Shown: positions 11,536 through 21,273 of the stretch, piece after piece | Layout of the letters: each line of letters starts with the position of its first letter | Position numbering within the stretch: position 1 is the stretch's first letter | Assembly: GCA_964035575.1 (NCBI GenBank) | Contig: OZ037834.1 | Location: 589,598 to 653,597, forward strand | Direction: 5' to 3' | Source: Rhynchopus sp. YZ270_cl-10 | Taxonomy: Eukaryota > Euglenozoa > Diplonemea > Diplonemida > Diplonemidae | Length of the DNA stretch: 64,000 bases | The notes under the pieces: model-generated | What the model was told of the DNA's origin: nothing | The model's input: the letters and a program-made list of their open reading frames with translations, nothing else | The model's database searches: none | Made by a program: the position numbers and the translations under genes

Positions 11536-12052
11536 CATGGCTCTCGCCGGGGGGTGATCGGGTTTTAAATCACCCAAAAAAAAAAAAAAAAATCCCAGGG
11601 TTGAACCACGGGAGTACCATGGGGAACTGGGTTGCTGACCGCATCATCCAGTCTGTACCTCAATTTTTTTTTGCCTGCGGCGCCATTTTTCCTTTTTTGC
11701 TCCGCAAAAAAGGTTTCGTTGAGTGAGTATGTGATGTAAAAGCTAGCTTTTTACACCGTACCTTAATTTTTTTTTCGCCTGCAGCGCCATTTTGTATTAT
11801 TTTGTTTGCTCCGCAAAAAAAAAGCACGTACAGTTCCCTATGTTCCCAATGTCCCTGGTCAGCAGTGCTGAAAATTTTTTTGGGCATAAAAACAAGCTGA
11901 CCCCAAACGAGGGGAGAAAGCGCCTCGCCTCCCTGCACTGGCAGGGAGTCGCGCGCGCGAAGCGCGCGCGCGACCGCTTTTACGGGGGAAAAGCTCGGGG
12001 ACCCCAAATCACCCCCCATTTTGGCCAAAAGGGGTGATTGGCGAGAGCCCTG
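11536..12052. mobile_element. Non-autonomous hAT-like element, 8-bp duplication AAGAGAAC
   Basis: The left end CATGGCTCTCGCC and the right end GGCGAGAGCCCTG are inverted copies apart from one base. AAGAGAAC occurs at 11528-11535 and again at 12053-12060. CAG-type ends with an 8-bp duplication are typical of hAT transposons. There is no transposase frame. About 300 bp of the interior (11598-11903) closely matches 41794-42100 inside another hAT-like element whose ends differ. A GC hairpin (GCGCGCGCGAAGCGCGCGCGC, about 11951-11971) lies near the right end. Confidence 0.82.
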
Positions 12053-12777
12053 AAGAGAACAAAAAAAAAAAAAAAAAAGTGGAGCTCATCCTCGGGGGTG
12101 TCCTACACTAAATACAATCAAGTTTCTGTGCGATTTTTCTTGCAATTTGGAAGTTTTTTTTTTTTTTAGAGAAAAACCAAATATTTCTGCACTAAAAAAT
12201 AACTTCATCCCCTCCCTCCCTTTCCCCCCCTCTTTTTGGTAAGGTGGTCGTGCTATTACCTTGGATTTTTATTAAGGTGGCTAAGGTGACTAAGCACAAG
12301 AGGCTTAGGATCATCTTATAAACTTTTCTTTTATTTCTCTCTGGAGCTAGATAACCCGCGGAGAACAAGTGTCCAAAGTGAGTTTGCCGATGAACGGCTC
12401 GGTGCTTGCACTTTCAACTGCTCTTGATTTTTATTTTTCACAACTCCTGACAAAAAAAAAAAAAAAAAAAATTGACCGGAAAAAATGGACTCTGGCGACT
12501 CTTTTTTTTTTTGAAAAAAAAAAAAAAAAAAAAATGGCGGCGTATTTATTGTTCTCCTCGCCCCCCTTTCCTTTTTTTAAAATGATTGTGATTAAAGGTG
12601 ACTTTCTTTGAATAATGACTCAGCACAGTGAGGCGGAGATCACTTTACTTTAAAAAAAAAATTTTTTTTTGTTCGCAATGATCTTCGTTCATCTGATGAG
12701 TGGAAAGCGGGAGTAGCACAGATCAGATGTAAACCACGAAATGGATTGTAGGACTCCACCCCCCCAGTATACAAGCC

Positions 12778-12862
12778 GTCTACAAAAACTATCAAGCAAA
12801 ATTAAACAGAGCACAAAGCACTTTCAAAACATACAAAAAAAAAAAACATTTTCAAACCCCCC
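12778..12862. repeat. ~85-bp dispersed repeat (three near-identical copies)
   Basis: The core ACTATCAAGCAAAATTAAAC, then AGAGCACAAAGCACTTTC and AAAACATACAAAAAA, recurs at about 15664-15750 and 39139-39230. The copies differ mainly in the length of the internal A-run. Two of the three lie beside TGGTGTGGC-type sequence. There is no open frame of note. Confidence 0.75.
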
Positions 12863-13939
12863 AGTATACAAGTTTTCTTTTCTCCTTAAAAGACGTTATG
12901 TGGGTCTCATCAATACCTTACATAGTTTGTTTGCACTATCAACTTCACTTTTTTCCTCTCTTTTTATTCGATGTGATGTGAGGCATCTTCATCTTCAACT
13001 GTTGTACCTAATCCGAAGGCAGCCTAATCATAAAAAGAGGCCACGTGATTCGCCGAGCGGTTGTGAACCGCCTCCGTTCTCTTACGATACGGCCCACTCA
13101 CGTCCCACCCTTTGCATGAGCTCATGAAATACGTTTTTTTTTTTAGCACATTTTTAGCACATTTCAACTCTTTTATCTACAGCGGTTTCAATATGATTTC
13201 TTTTTCATCTGAAGCAACCAAAAAAAAAAAAAAAACACACACACACACGGTAAAAACAAAGCAGTTTGAAGATCAGTTTTTCCCTTTGTCCCTCGGTGTC
13301 TGATGTGTTTTCTGTGTCACCTTTCCCCTATTTGTTATCCCACTTCAATTTTTCTCCCCCTTTTTTTTCCGTTACGGTTCTGTGGTTTTTTTTTCCTTCT
13401 CTTTTTATTCACCCACCATTTCCCCCAAAACCCCTTCCCTACCAGATTTCTCGTAATTCCTCTTATCCCTTCGCAAGGAGAAAAAAAAATAGGTCTATGG
13501 GATATGGACCTCGTATTGTAATGCACGTTTTATTGATTCCCCCGAATGTGACTAAAAACCTGTTACGAAAAGACGAAAAGAAGGAAAAAAAACAAAAAAC
13601 AAAAAAAGAGCGGCCACAACACTGCTAGGAGAGCAAGCAACGAGAGGCTTAGGTTCATCCTAAAAGGTTTTATTTTATTGCATCAGAGTGTAATACTGGG
13701 CAGTCTTTTTTTTTTACCGGAAGTAAGCGTTTAGCAAGGGTTCCCACACAACAAAAAAAATCGACTTTTTTCTTTTTATATCTTTCCTCTGTGAATAGTG
13801 GGACCCACAAAAGAAAATGGGGTTGTGGTTGGCTGGGGGGGGGAGGAAGGTTTTTTTTTATTTACTTTTTTGTCTGGCCAGGGCCTTCAACCATCGACAA
13901 AGCCTGTCCACAGTTTTGTCGAAGTAAAAAATAACTATT

Positions 13940-14390
13940 TATTCGAGTGAAATAAGAACTATTTTATTTCACGCGCCACTAAAAAGGTGCCCGAGTGCGT
14001 TATTTCCCGAGCGAAGCGAGGGGAATAAGAGTCACGAGGGTGCCTTTTTAGTGGCAAGTGCAAGAAAATGTTCTTATTTCACTCAATATGTAATTTTATT
14101 CCACAAGTGAAAAACGTATTTATGGTCGTAACTGGCCTAAACGTTGAGCCTAGCACCCACTTTTCACTTTCACGCTTTTTGGGGTAAAATTACGAACAAA
14201 AACAGCGTGAAAAAAAAAATATTTTATTTGCAAAGGCATTTTGCAGGCAATTTTTTTTTTTTCACTCCGTGATATTTTATTTCACTCTCCGGGTTACCCT
14301 AGTGCAATTTGCGTGAAATAAAACGAATCTTATTTCACTCACTTTTTAGGCCAGTTACGACCATAAAACGTTTTTCACGCGTGGTATAAA
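13940..14390. mobile_element. Complex palindromic element built on TTATTTCAC
   Basis: Inverted pairs include GTGAAATAAGAAC facing GTTCTTATTTCAC (about 13950 and 14066), CACTAAAAAGGTGCC facing GGTGCCTTTTTAGTGG, and GTGAAAAACGTATTTATGGTC facing GACCATAAAACGTTTTTCAC (about 14106 and 14360). A GAGCGAAGCGAG palindrome sits at the centre of the first arm pair. Boundaries are approximate and no clean target duplication was found. Confidence 0.55.
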
Positions 14391-15463
14391 AAAAAAAAAA
14401 GACCTCCCCGAGCCCGCGCGCGCTTCGCGCGCGCGGGTGCAGCAAATCACAGGGAGAAGCTCTCAGGGGGTTTATATAGGTTTTGGTCATTTTTGAAAAC
14501 TGTCCCACACACGTGTATTTCAACACAAGCAGCATTGGTAGCTTTGTAGCCACTGGTGATCCACAAGCCGTAGTGGGTATACCTGTCTTATCAGTAAGCT
14601 CAGTACATTTATAACAACGAAAGTCCCTGGCGAAGCCACGGTACGCAACATTTCAAATATTGCGCATACCATGGCGCTTTATTTACAGCCAAACTATGTT
14701 ATGGGAAGGGTGGGATGCCTGCTTGCGCCGCAGGCGCACGGTACGCTACTTTTGCCTGGCTCACTCCTCGTTGAGTTCTACGAGCTCTGTCCAAATGGTC
14801 ACAGTGGATCACAGGAGAATGTTAAAGTTAAAACCCTGAACCGAGTTTCTCCCGTGGACCACCCTGTAACTCGGTCAGAGATAAAAGGATTTTGCCAAAA
14901 TCCCATATTTTTTTTAGATTTGTCGAACTTCGACAAAAAAAAACCAAAATAAAAAAGTTGTCGAAGTTAAGGCTTAACTTCGACACGTTGAAGGCCCTGT
15001 GTCTGGCAGGACACGTTTCCTGTAGCTCAACCAAAAAAAAAATTAGTAGAGCACACTCTAGGGTGGCTACACTAATACAAACCAAGTTTTCAAAAAAAAA
15101 AAAGCCTAAAGTGGGTTCTAGGCAATTGTCGACACAACAACAAGTATTCAATTGTCCTATCATGAAGATTCTGTTTCCAGATGTAAACCACGGAAAATGG
15201 ATCGGAATAAAGTCTTATCGTAGTGGTGGTCTCTATTGTGATAACTGCCTATCATCGCACAAGAGTACACATCACAATACAAGCTGTATTGTGATGCCTA
15301 GTGAGGGTAATTCTTGCGCAGAATATGGCCCTTTGGTGTATTGCTATGAAAATGTGTAATGTATAGTATTCGTACAAAAATTATCGACCGTAAAAAATGG
15401 TCGACCTCAGAATTTTTCTGGAAATTCGACCCTTTTTTATGGTCGAACAATTTTTACGATTGC

Positions 15464-15609
15464 TGGTGTGGCCGACGACCCCCAAAATAGCAGAAAATAG
15501 CACGAAATAGCACCTCCCCTTCAGCCGTACCAAAAAAATTCAGATGCCCAGAATAGCAGAAAGTAGCACAAAATAGCACAAAAATAGCACCCCCCTTTCA
15601 GCCACACCA
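15464..15609 (-). mobile_element. TGGTGTGGC element, reverse orientation
   Basis: It opens with TGGTGTGGCCGACGACC and closes with TTTCAGCCACACCA, the reverse of the 9253 copy, with an internal CAGCCGTACCA matching the internal left end of the long form. Flanking bases show no 5-bp duplication, unlike three other copies. The flanks may have changed or two copies may have recombined. Confidence 0.65.
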
Positions 15610-16094
15610 ACCGAGGATAAGTCGTAATCTCATACAAAGTAACGCGCCCTTCCTCTCCAACTCCACGTCTACAAAACTATCAAGCAAAATTAAACAGAGC
15701 ACAAAGCACTTTCAAAACATACAAAAAACATTTTCAAACACCCCCTTTCAGCCACACCAATTGCGATATGTATGATGGACAGTTATCACAATACAGGCTA
15801 CCACCAGCATAACGGGTTCACCCCCCCCGGTGTCATACGGTCAGACGCTACAAGGTGGCTGTACACGAGAGTGCTGTGTGTTTGAAGAACTACGTTTTTT
15901 TTTTTTCTTTTTTGTGGGAGTTTTAGGTCCAAGCCCTCTCCCTCTCTTCCCCTCCCCCCCGTCCATCCATTTCTTTACACCCCCCTCCAAAAAAAAAAAA
16001 GGGTGATTGTGTGTGAGGAAAAATCAGTTCTGGGTAATTCTTGCGAGAAATATTGCCCCATAGTGATTGCGGTGGTCGTACGGTTTAGTTCAGT

Positions 16095-16270
16095 TTGGAC
16101 AAAAAAAAATATATATAATTATTGGGTAATTATTACCCCATAATTACACGCAGGTGTGTTTTTTGTCACGAGTGACCTAAACCCACGAGCGAAGCGAGTG
16201 GGTTTAGGGAACAAGTGACAAAAAACACACCTAAGTGTAATTATCTGGTAATAATTTCACATAATTAGTT
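16095..16270. mobile_element. Palindromic element with GAGCGAAGCGAG centre
   Basis: GTGTGTTTTTTGTCAC... is mirrored by ...GTGACAAAAAACACAC. At the apex CTAAACCCAC-gagcgaagcga-GTGGGTTTAG forms a near-perfect hairpin. AT-rich arms with TAATTATTACC continue outward. No ORF is present. The exact ends are uncertain because similar TAATTACACG sequence recurs at 16735-16815. Confidence 0.55.
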
Positions 16271-16277
16271 TTTTTTT

Positions 16278-16878
16278 ATCGTGCAATTTTTGACGAGTGT
16301 ACAAATCCGGCGAGTCCCCGTCACCCTCCAGTCACTGTATGTCGATGATGGGAGTGTGTATGTGGGGTGTATGGGAAATGTGCCGAAGTATGGATGTTGA
16401 ACCGAAAAAGTGGGAGAGGGTATAATTATTTGTGATCATTCTTGGTTTGGGGTTGGGAATCACATTTCAACAAGTTGGTAACAACTGTCTATCCTTGGAC
16501 GATGCGAAGCGTGAAGTTGAGGTTTCCGGTGTGTTTTTCCGGGATTTTTTTTTTTTTGGCGGATAATCAAAAACGTGTTTGAGGGGCCTAGAACTGCTCA
16601 AATGGGTCAAATTTTGCTTTGAATGGGCTCAAATCGTCGAAATTAACCCTTATAGGGGGGAAAAAAAAATTTGCAGAGTCCCTTTCCCTTTGGCGACTTA
16701 GGATCACCAAAAGTGGGTTTGAGCGTGTAATTATTACCCATAATTACACGGCTGACATTTTTGGTCGCAAATCGCTAACGATTCATAATTACACGCTTGG
16801 TAATAATTACACGCTCCCAGATTATAATTTTTGGTTCTTCCTGAAGGATTTGTACACGAGTCAAAAATTGCACGATAA
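16278..16878. mobile_element. ~600-bp element with ~31-bp inverted termini
   Basis: ATCGTGCAATTTTTGACGAG...ACAAATCC at the left is matched by GGATTTGTACACGAGTC...TTGCACGAT at the right. The interior includes further TAATTACACG repeats. Both outer flanks are A- or T-rich, so a target duplication cannot be read. It is non-coding and looks like a non-autonomous DNA transposon. Confidence 0.55.
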
Positions 16879-18686
16879 AAAATGATAAAAAAAAACAAAA
16901 AAACAACAACAACAAAACACTATTCTACACACTTGTTCTTCCCTTACCGAACACGTCTTTTCTCCCCCTCCAGAGGCTTGGTCTTATCTTACAAAAAAAC
17001 TATTTTTTTTTTCTTCTTTTGATCGACAAGGTTTGCCAGGGAGGGTCATTATTCTTTTCTTCTTGCACTGCTGTACCCTACTTTTGCAAATAAAAATAAA
17101 AACAAAAGATTTTTTATTCAACAAAAGAGGAGACGACGCTGAAAAACACTCTATCTTTCGATTGAAAATATTATATTAATTGGTGCTTTTCGGAAGTCGG
17201 TCAACGACCTATCAGTGACCTGACAATATCGACCCCTCCCGGAGCACCATTAATCATTTTTCTTCTTGCAATTTTATTGATTTTTGATTTGTGCATGTAT
17301 TTTCAAAAAAGAAACGGCTGTGTTTTCTGTGTGAGATCCCTTATAAAAAAATGGTAACGCACCCAAAGGTACACTGTCACGAGAGGGGTTTTGTGTTTCA
17401 CGTCACATTTTTGTTTATTTATTTTTATTTTGAAAACTATCTCTTTCAAAAGTAGACTCCACAACTGTAACATTTGCGTTACAGTAAGGAGGGAGGGCCC
17501 TCATGTGTCAAAAATTTTAAAAAAAAAATGCACAAAAAAAAATTAGGGCCTATGTGATGTGCGAACCCTTTTTGCCATTTTTCTTTTTTGTGCTTTCATC
17601 CGGATAGCTGGCAGCGTACAATGGGTCAGTCAGGAGGTGGCTGCATGAACAACTACAGTTTCTTTTCTTTTCTTTTCTTTTTTTTTTGTTTCTCTCTTTC
17701 TCTCTCTCTTGGAGTTTCACTAAGCACAATTGAGGCTTAGGATCACTCTTTCGCAAAAAACAAAATCTTTCTTTTACATTGTGATCTATTTATTTTTTAT
17801 TTTTTATTTAGTGCTGAAGTATAACGTTTTCCCCTCTTTCAGTACAAAAAAAAAAAATTCCCCCCCCCCCCCCCTTTTTTTCCTCCCACAACAATTACGA
17901 GGACAGAAACTTTCTTTTGATATGGTCCTTTTTGTAATGAATGTTGGGGGGTAGGCGTGTGTGCGTGTACCCGTTTGCAAAAACACTCCTTTATTTTCTT
18001 TTCTTTCTCGTTTATTTCAAAGCGCGGTGGGAAATCTCCAAGAGGTTTATGTGGGCTTTACGATAAAAAAAAATACACAAAAAACAAACAAAAAACAAAA
18101 AAAAAAAACAACTACGTTCCCCCACAATATCGCGCTATAAAAAACAAAAAAAAAAAAAAAAAAAAAAAACAAAATTCAACTTTAGTCCCTCTCTTCCTCT
18201 TCCTCTTCTTCTCTCTCTCTCTCTCTCTCCCCACTCCAGCCCCCCACACAACACTTTTCAGTTCACACAAAAAAAAACAAAAACAAAAACAACAAAAAAA
18301 AAAACAACAAAAAAACAACAAAAAATAAACAACAAAAAAACAACAAAAAAAACACAACAAAAAAAAAAGACAAAAAATACAAAAAAAAAAAAAATGAGGA
18401 TCCTCTTATTTTGTTGTTCCACTCCACCCCCCCTCCCTCAAAACCACCACAAAACATCCTCATCCCCCTTACTCTGCAGGTTGGGTTCCCCCCCTTCCCC
18501 TTCCCCTTCCCCGTTTCCCCCCCCCATTTTTTTTTCCCCTTCTTTTTCAGCTGGTGGTTTTGATCGTTTCAGTAGATTCGTGTCATAACTGAATAACTAA
18601 ATCCTGAGGTGATTCTGTTATTGCATAAAGGGGAGTACATTGGTGAGAGATATTTTGTTTTATTTTTGTGTCAAAATTAAAAAAAG

Positions 18687-18741
18687 TATAGTGGAGTTCA
18701 TCCTCGGGTGTCTACACTAATACAAAAACCAAGTTTTCAAA
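18687..18741. repeat. Copy of the TAGTGGAGTTCATCC repeat directly before a gene
   Basis: This copy reads GTGGAGTTCATCCTCGGG, TGTCTACACTAATACA, CCAAGTTTTCAAAA and ends 25 bp before the ATG at 18767. At least fifteen copies of this roughly 50-bp family occur in the window. Approximate starts are 1958, 2022, 3657, 9691, 9795, 12079, 15045, 18687, 20032, 24595, 29564, 33266, 38370, 40426, 40666, 41662 and 48172. Many are followed by an A-run, as in a short retroposon. Confidence 0.85.
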
Positions 18742-18766
18742 AAAGCAAACAAATTGTAAAAAAACA

Positions 18767-20020
18767 ATGCCTTCCTTTTCCGTTTCTTCTCTTCTCCTCC
18801 TCCGCACTCTCCTTGCTTTGATCTGTCTTGAAAGCTGTTGGGCATGCTTTGGGGTCTCCAACACTTGGCATCAATTTACTGGACGCTGCCGGGGTCTGGG
18901 GTTTTCTGAAAGAGGTCCTCTTCTTTGTGGCACGAACGGGGTTGCACAGAGTAGCAGAATATGCAAAATGGCGGATTCTACTGGAGGTCTTCTGAATACC
19001 TCCAACGTATACTCTTCTGCAGGCATCATCGAACACAGCTGCATGCAAAAAGCCTGCGAAGACAATTCTGATGTCTGTGGAGGTTATACAATGTCCGCTG
19101 GAATAGCCTATCCGGTCGCCTCCACCGCAGGTCCTCCCGCACAATGTGGTATCGGACGGCGTACCACCCAAGCCACCTGCCCAACCCCCGACTGCCTCTG
19201 GAAAAACGGTATCTGTTCCGCATCTCCCGTTCAATACCCAAGCGGGTTCTGCTCTGATTGTAGCTGCCATCTGCCGGAGGGGACCCCTGCGGAAGGTGTC
19301 TGTTCTGGGGCAGGCTCTGTACTGGTAGGAGGGCATTGCATGTGTCCTACTGGGGGGGTATGCTTGGAGGATGGGAGCTGTAGTGGTGGGGCCACAACGA
19401 AGAGGGAGGCGGTGATATTAAGAGAACAACAACAACAACAACAGCAAAGCATATCAGGAAAGACACTTCTCCCTGGTACAGTACTGACCGCACAGAGGAG
19501 GTCGCGGACCAGAGGGAAGACTGTAGTGAAGAGGGGATGGGAGGTGAAAACGACCTGGTGTGCGTCGGATGATGTGTGTCGGGTGTTTGGGGATAAAGGT
19601 GCGGTGTGTCATCCATTGCGGAGAGTCTGTTTGTGCAGTGGTGGGGGTGGTGGAGTGGCGAACCCTCTGTGCCAAATGGCTAACAATGCAGAAGGTTCCG
19701 TCGCAAAAGGTTTGACAGCAGAGCTGCAGGTTGCGTACACTTCGAAGAACGTCCTATGTACTGCTGCGGTCGCAGAGCGTTGGGAAGCAGTGGTCAAAGC
19801 CTTGTCGGCACATAGCGGTTTTGGGAAGGTGGGGAGTAGCGTGGAGGTGACGCTGCATGGGGCAGACAGCGGGGCATTCTGCGAGCAGGCGACCCGTGGG
19901 GTGGTTTCCATCGCATACTCTGGGCCAAGAGTGGCGGAGCTACCGATCCACCTTGCAGAGGCTGTGGTGAAGGAAAAGGTTCTGGGGCTGTCGGTGCATG
20001 TTTCCTTTCGGCTTGGGTAG
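18767..20020 (+). CDS. Secreted cysteine-rich protein of unknown function
   Basis: The 417-aa frame is intronless. The ATG at 18767 is chosen because residues 1-25 form a signal peptide (MPSFSVSSLLLLRTLLALIC) with cleavage near ESCWA. The mature N-terminal half is packed with Cys pairs (CGIGRRTTQATCP, CSDCSCHLPEG, HCMCPTGGVC), resembling small disulfide-bonded modules. A glutamine run (CAA/CAG repeats, about 19424-19446) and a basic linker follow. Around residue 265 Cys-rich sequence resumes, and the last 110 residues look like a compact mixed alpha/beta domain. I recognise no named domain. It is bracketed by two copies of the same short repeat, one ending 25 bp before the ATG and one starting about 12 bp after the stop. 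Likely extracellular or cell-surface. Confidence is high that it is a gene, low on role. Confidence 0.8.
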   Translation: MPSFSVSSLLLLRTLLALICLESCWACFGVSNTWHQFTGRCRGLGFSERGPLLCGTNGVAQSSRICKMADSTGGLLNTSNVYSSAGIIEHSCMQKACEDNSDVCGGYTMSAGIAYPVASTAGPPAQCGIGRRTTQATCPTPDCLWKNGICSASPVQYPSGFCSDCSCHLPEGTPAEGVCSGAGSVLVGGHCMCPTGGVCLEDGSCSGGATTKREAVILREQQQQQQQSISGKTLLPGTVLTAQRRSRTRGKTVVKRGWEVKTTWCASDDVCRVFGDKGAVCHPLRRVCLCSGGGGGVANPLCQMANNAEGSVAKGLTAELQVAYTSKNVLCTAAVAERWEAVVKALSAHSGFGKVGSSVEVTLHGADSGAFCEQATRGVVSIAYSGPRVAELPIHLAEAVVKEKVLGLSVHVSFRLG

Positions 20021-21273
20021 GGGAAAAAAAAGTGTAGTGTATCAACACTCTAGGGTACACTAATACAACCAGGTTTTCAAAATAAAGGGAAAACTATAGG
20101 GGTGAGGTGTTAGCAAAAATGCATAGTGTATTTTCCTTGAAGTGTCAAGGTTTTTTTTTTAAAGGTGGGTGTGGGGGGGATAGCAGAGACGGGGTTAGAA
20201 GTCTATCTAATAAATTCTCTCTTTTTTTTTCTCTTCTGGTTCTTTCCTTCAGTGCCCTGCGTCTGTAGAGGCGTTTTGCAGCTGATTGTAGTTTAGTATT
20301 ATTTTTTATTCTAGTTTTCAAAGAAAGGAACTGTGTCACATCTGGGACCAGGGATTTCTTTTTCGTCTTGGAGTCATCCTATAAATCTTTTTCTTTTCTT
20401 TAGTTTTTGCTTGATGTGTTCAGAGCTATTATTTTTATGGTTGGGGTCCGCCCCTATACAGCCGGTCATTGTACCAAAAGGTACACTGTTCACGAGAGGG
20501 CTTTGCATTTCAACTCTACTTTCTTTTCAGTATCTGCGTCCACCGATGTACGGTGAGGCACGAGAAAACACATTCACCTTTCAAATTTTATTCTGTTGCG
20601 ACACGTGTTTTTTTTTCCCCCTAACTTTTCAAAAAGAACCCCACACACACCTCAGAGTGTGTTCTGTGGTCCACCGGGACATCCCCAATTCACCCCCCCT
20701 CCTTGAGAGTCAGTGTTGGCACGGTTTAGCGCAGGGTGTTTAAAGCAGGTGGAATTCCTTATAAAACTGTGCTAAGCTTTTTTGGTGCGTATGAAGCCCG
20801 TACTGCTGATGGGGTGGATTTGGGCTGCAGACACTGCGTACACCAGACCTCCCCCTTTTTCTCTCCAATTTAGTAGTATTCTAGCAGAACGATAACAAAA
20901 AAAGACAGTGGAGATTTGCACAACTGTGGCAACACAACCCGAGGCAACTACACTACTCCAACAATTTATCAAAATTTTTTTTTGATTTTGTTTACAAAAA
21001 CTTAAAAGTAATTTCTTTGGGTTGAGGGTGATCTGCATCTATACCTTTGCAATTCATTAGCCTTCGGGCGACTTTGTGTACAGAACCCGTCCTCGGACAG
21101 GTGATTGTCGAAACTACAAAAATATAATAGCAACAGGGTGCCCACATTGAGTGACTTCTAATCTGTACACCAGATCTCCCACCCGGTGGGATGGAGGTGG
21201 TGGTCACATAGCAAATCAGTAATGTGCTGTTCAGTATGTTTGTTGCGAGTTAGGAACGAGAGAGGGAAGAACA
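20021..21273. other. Intergenic repeats
   Basis: It holds the repeat copy at 20032-20083, a GTCCGCCCCTATACAGCCGG...GGTACACTGTTCACGAGAGG copy at about 20450-20525 running into a GCGTCCACCGATG-type repeat, and a roughly 135-bp repeat (20987-21125) that recurs nearly unchanged at 37812-37951 inside the MAP2K intron. No further gene was seen. Confidence 0.65.
20987..21125. repeat. ~135-bp dispersed repeat, second copy at 37812-37951
   Basis: Both copies run collinearly through AAGTAATTTCTTTGGGTTGAG, GATCTGCATCTATACC, TTCGGGCGACTTTGTGTACA and CCGTCCTCGGACAGGTGATTG to GTCGAAACTACAAAAA. The CCTCGGACAGG part forms a small hairpin seen in shortened copies elsewhere (for example 43605 and 46960). The second copy ends about 12 bp before a splice acceptor of the MAP2K gene. 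Confidence 0.75.

Larger units (their letters stand above)
6602..18766. other. 12-kb gene-free spacer, repeat and foldback rich
   Basis: Open frames here are artefacts of poly-A/T and C/T tracts. Contents that can be named: an ATGTTCAC tandem array (9077-9126); TGGTGTGGC elements (9253-9394 and 15464-15609); a hairpin element (10296-10420); an hAT-like element (11536-12052); foldbacks at 13940-14390, 16095-16270 and 16278-16878; copies of the TAGTGGAGTTCATCC repeat at about 9691, 9795, 12079 and 15045; the ACTATCAAGCAAAATTAAAC repeat at 12778 and 15664; and GGTGACTAAGCAC-type repeats at 12290, 13628, 16975 and 17715. I found no gene in it. Confidence 0.65.
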
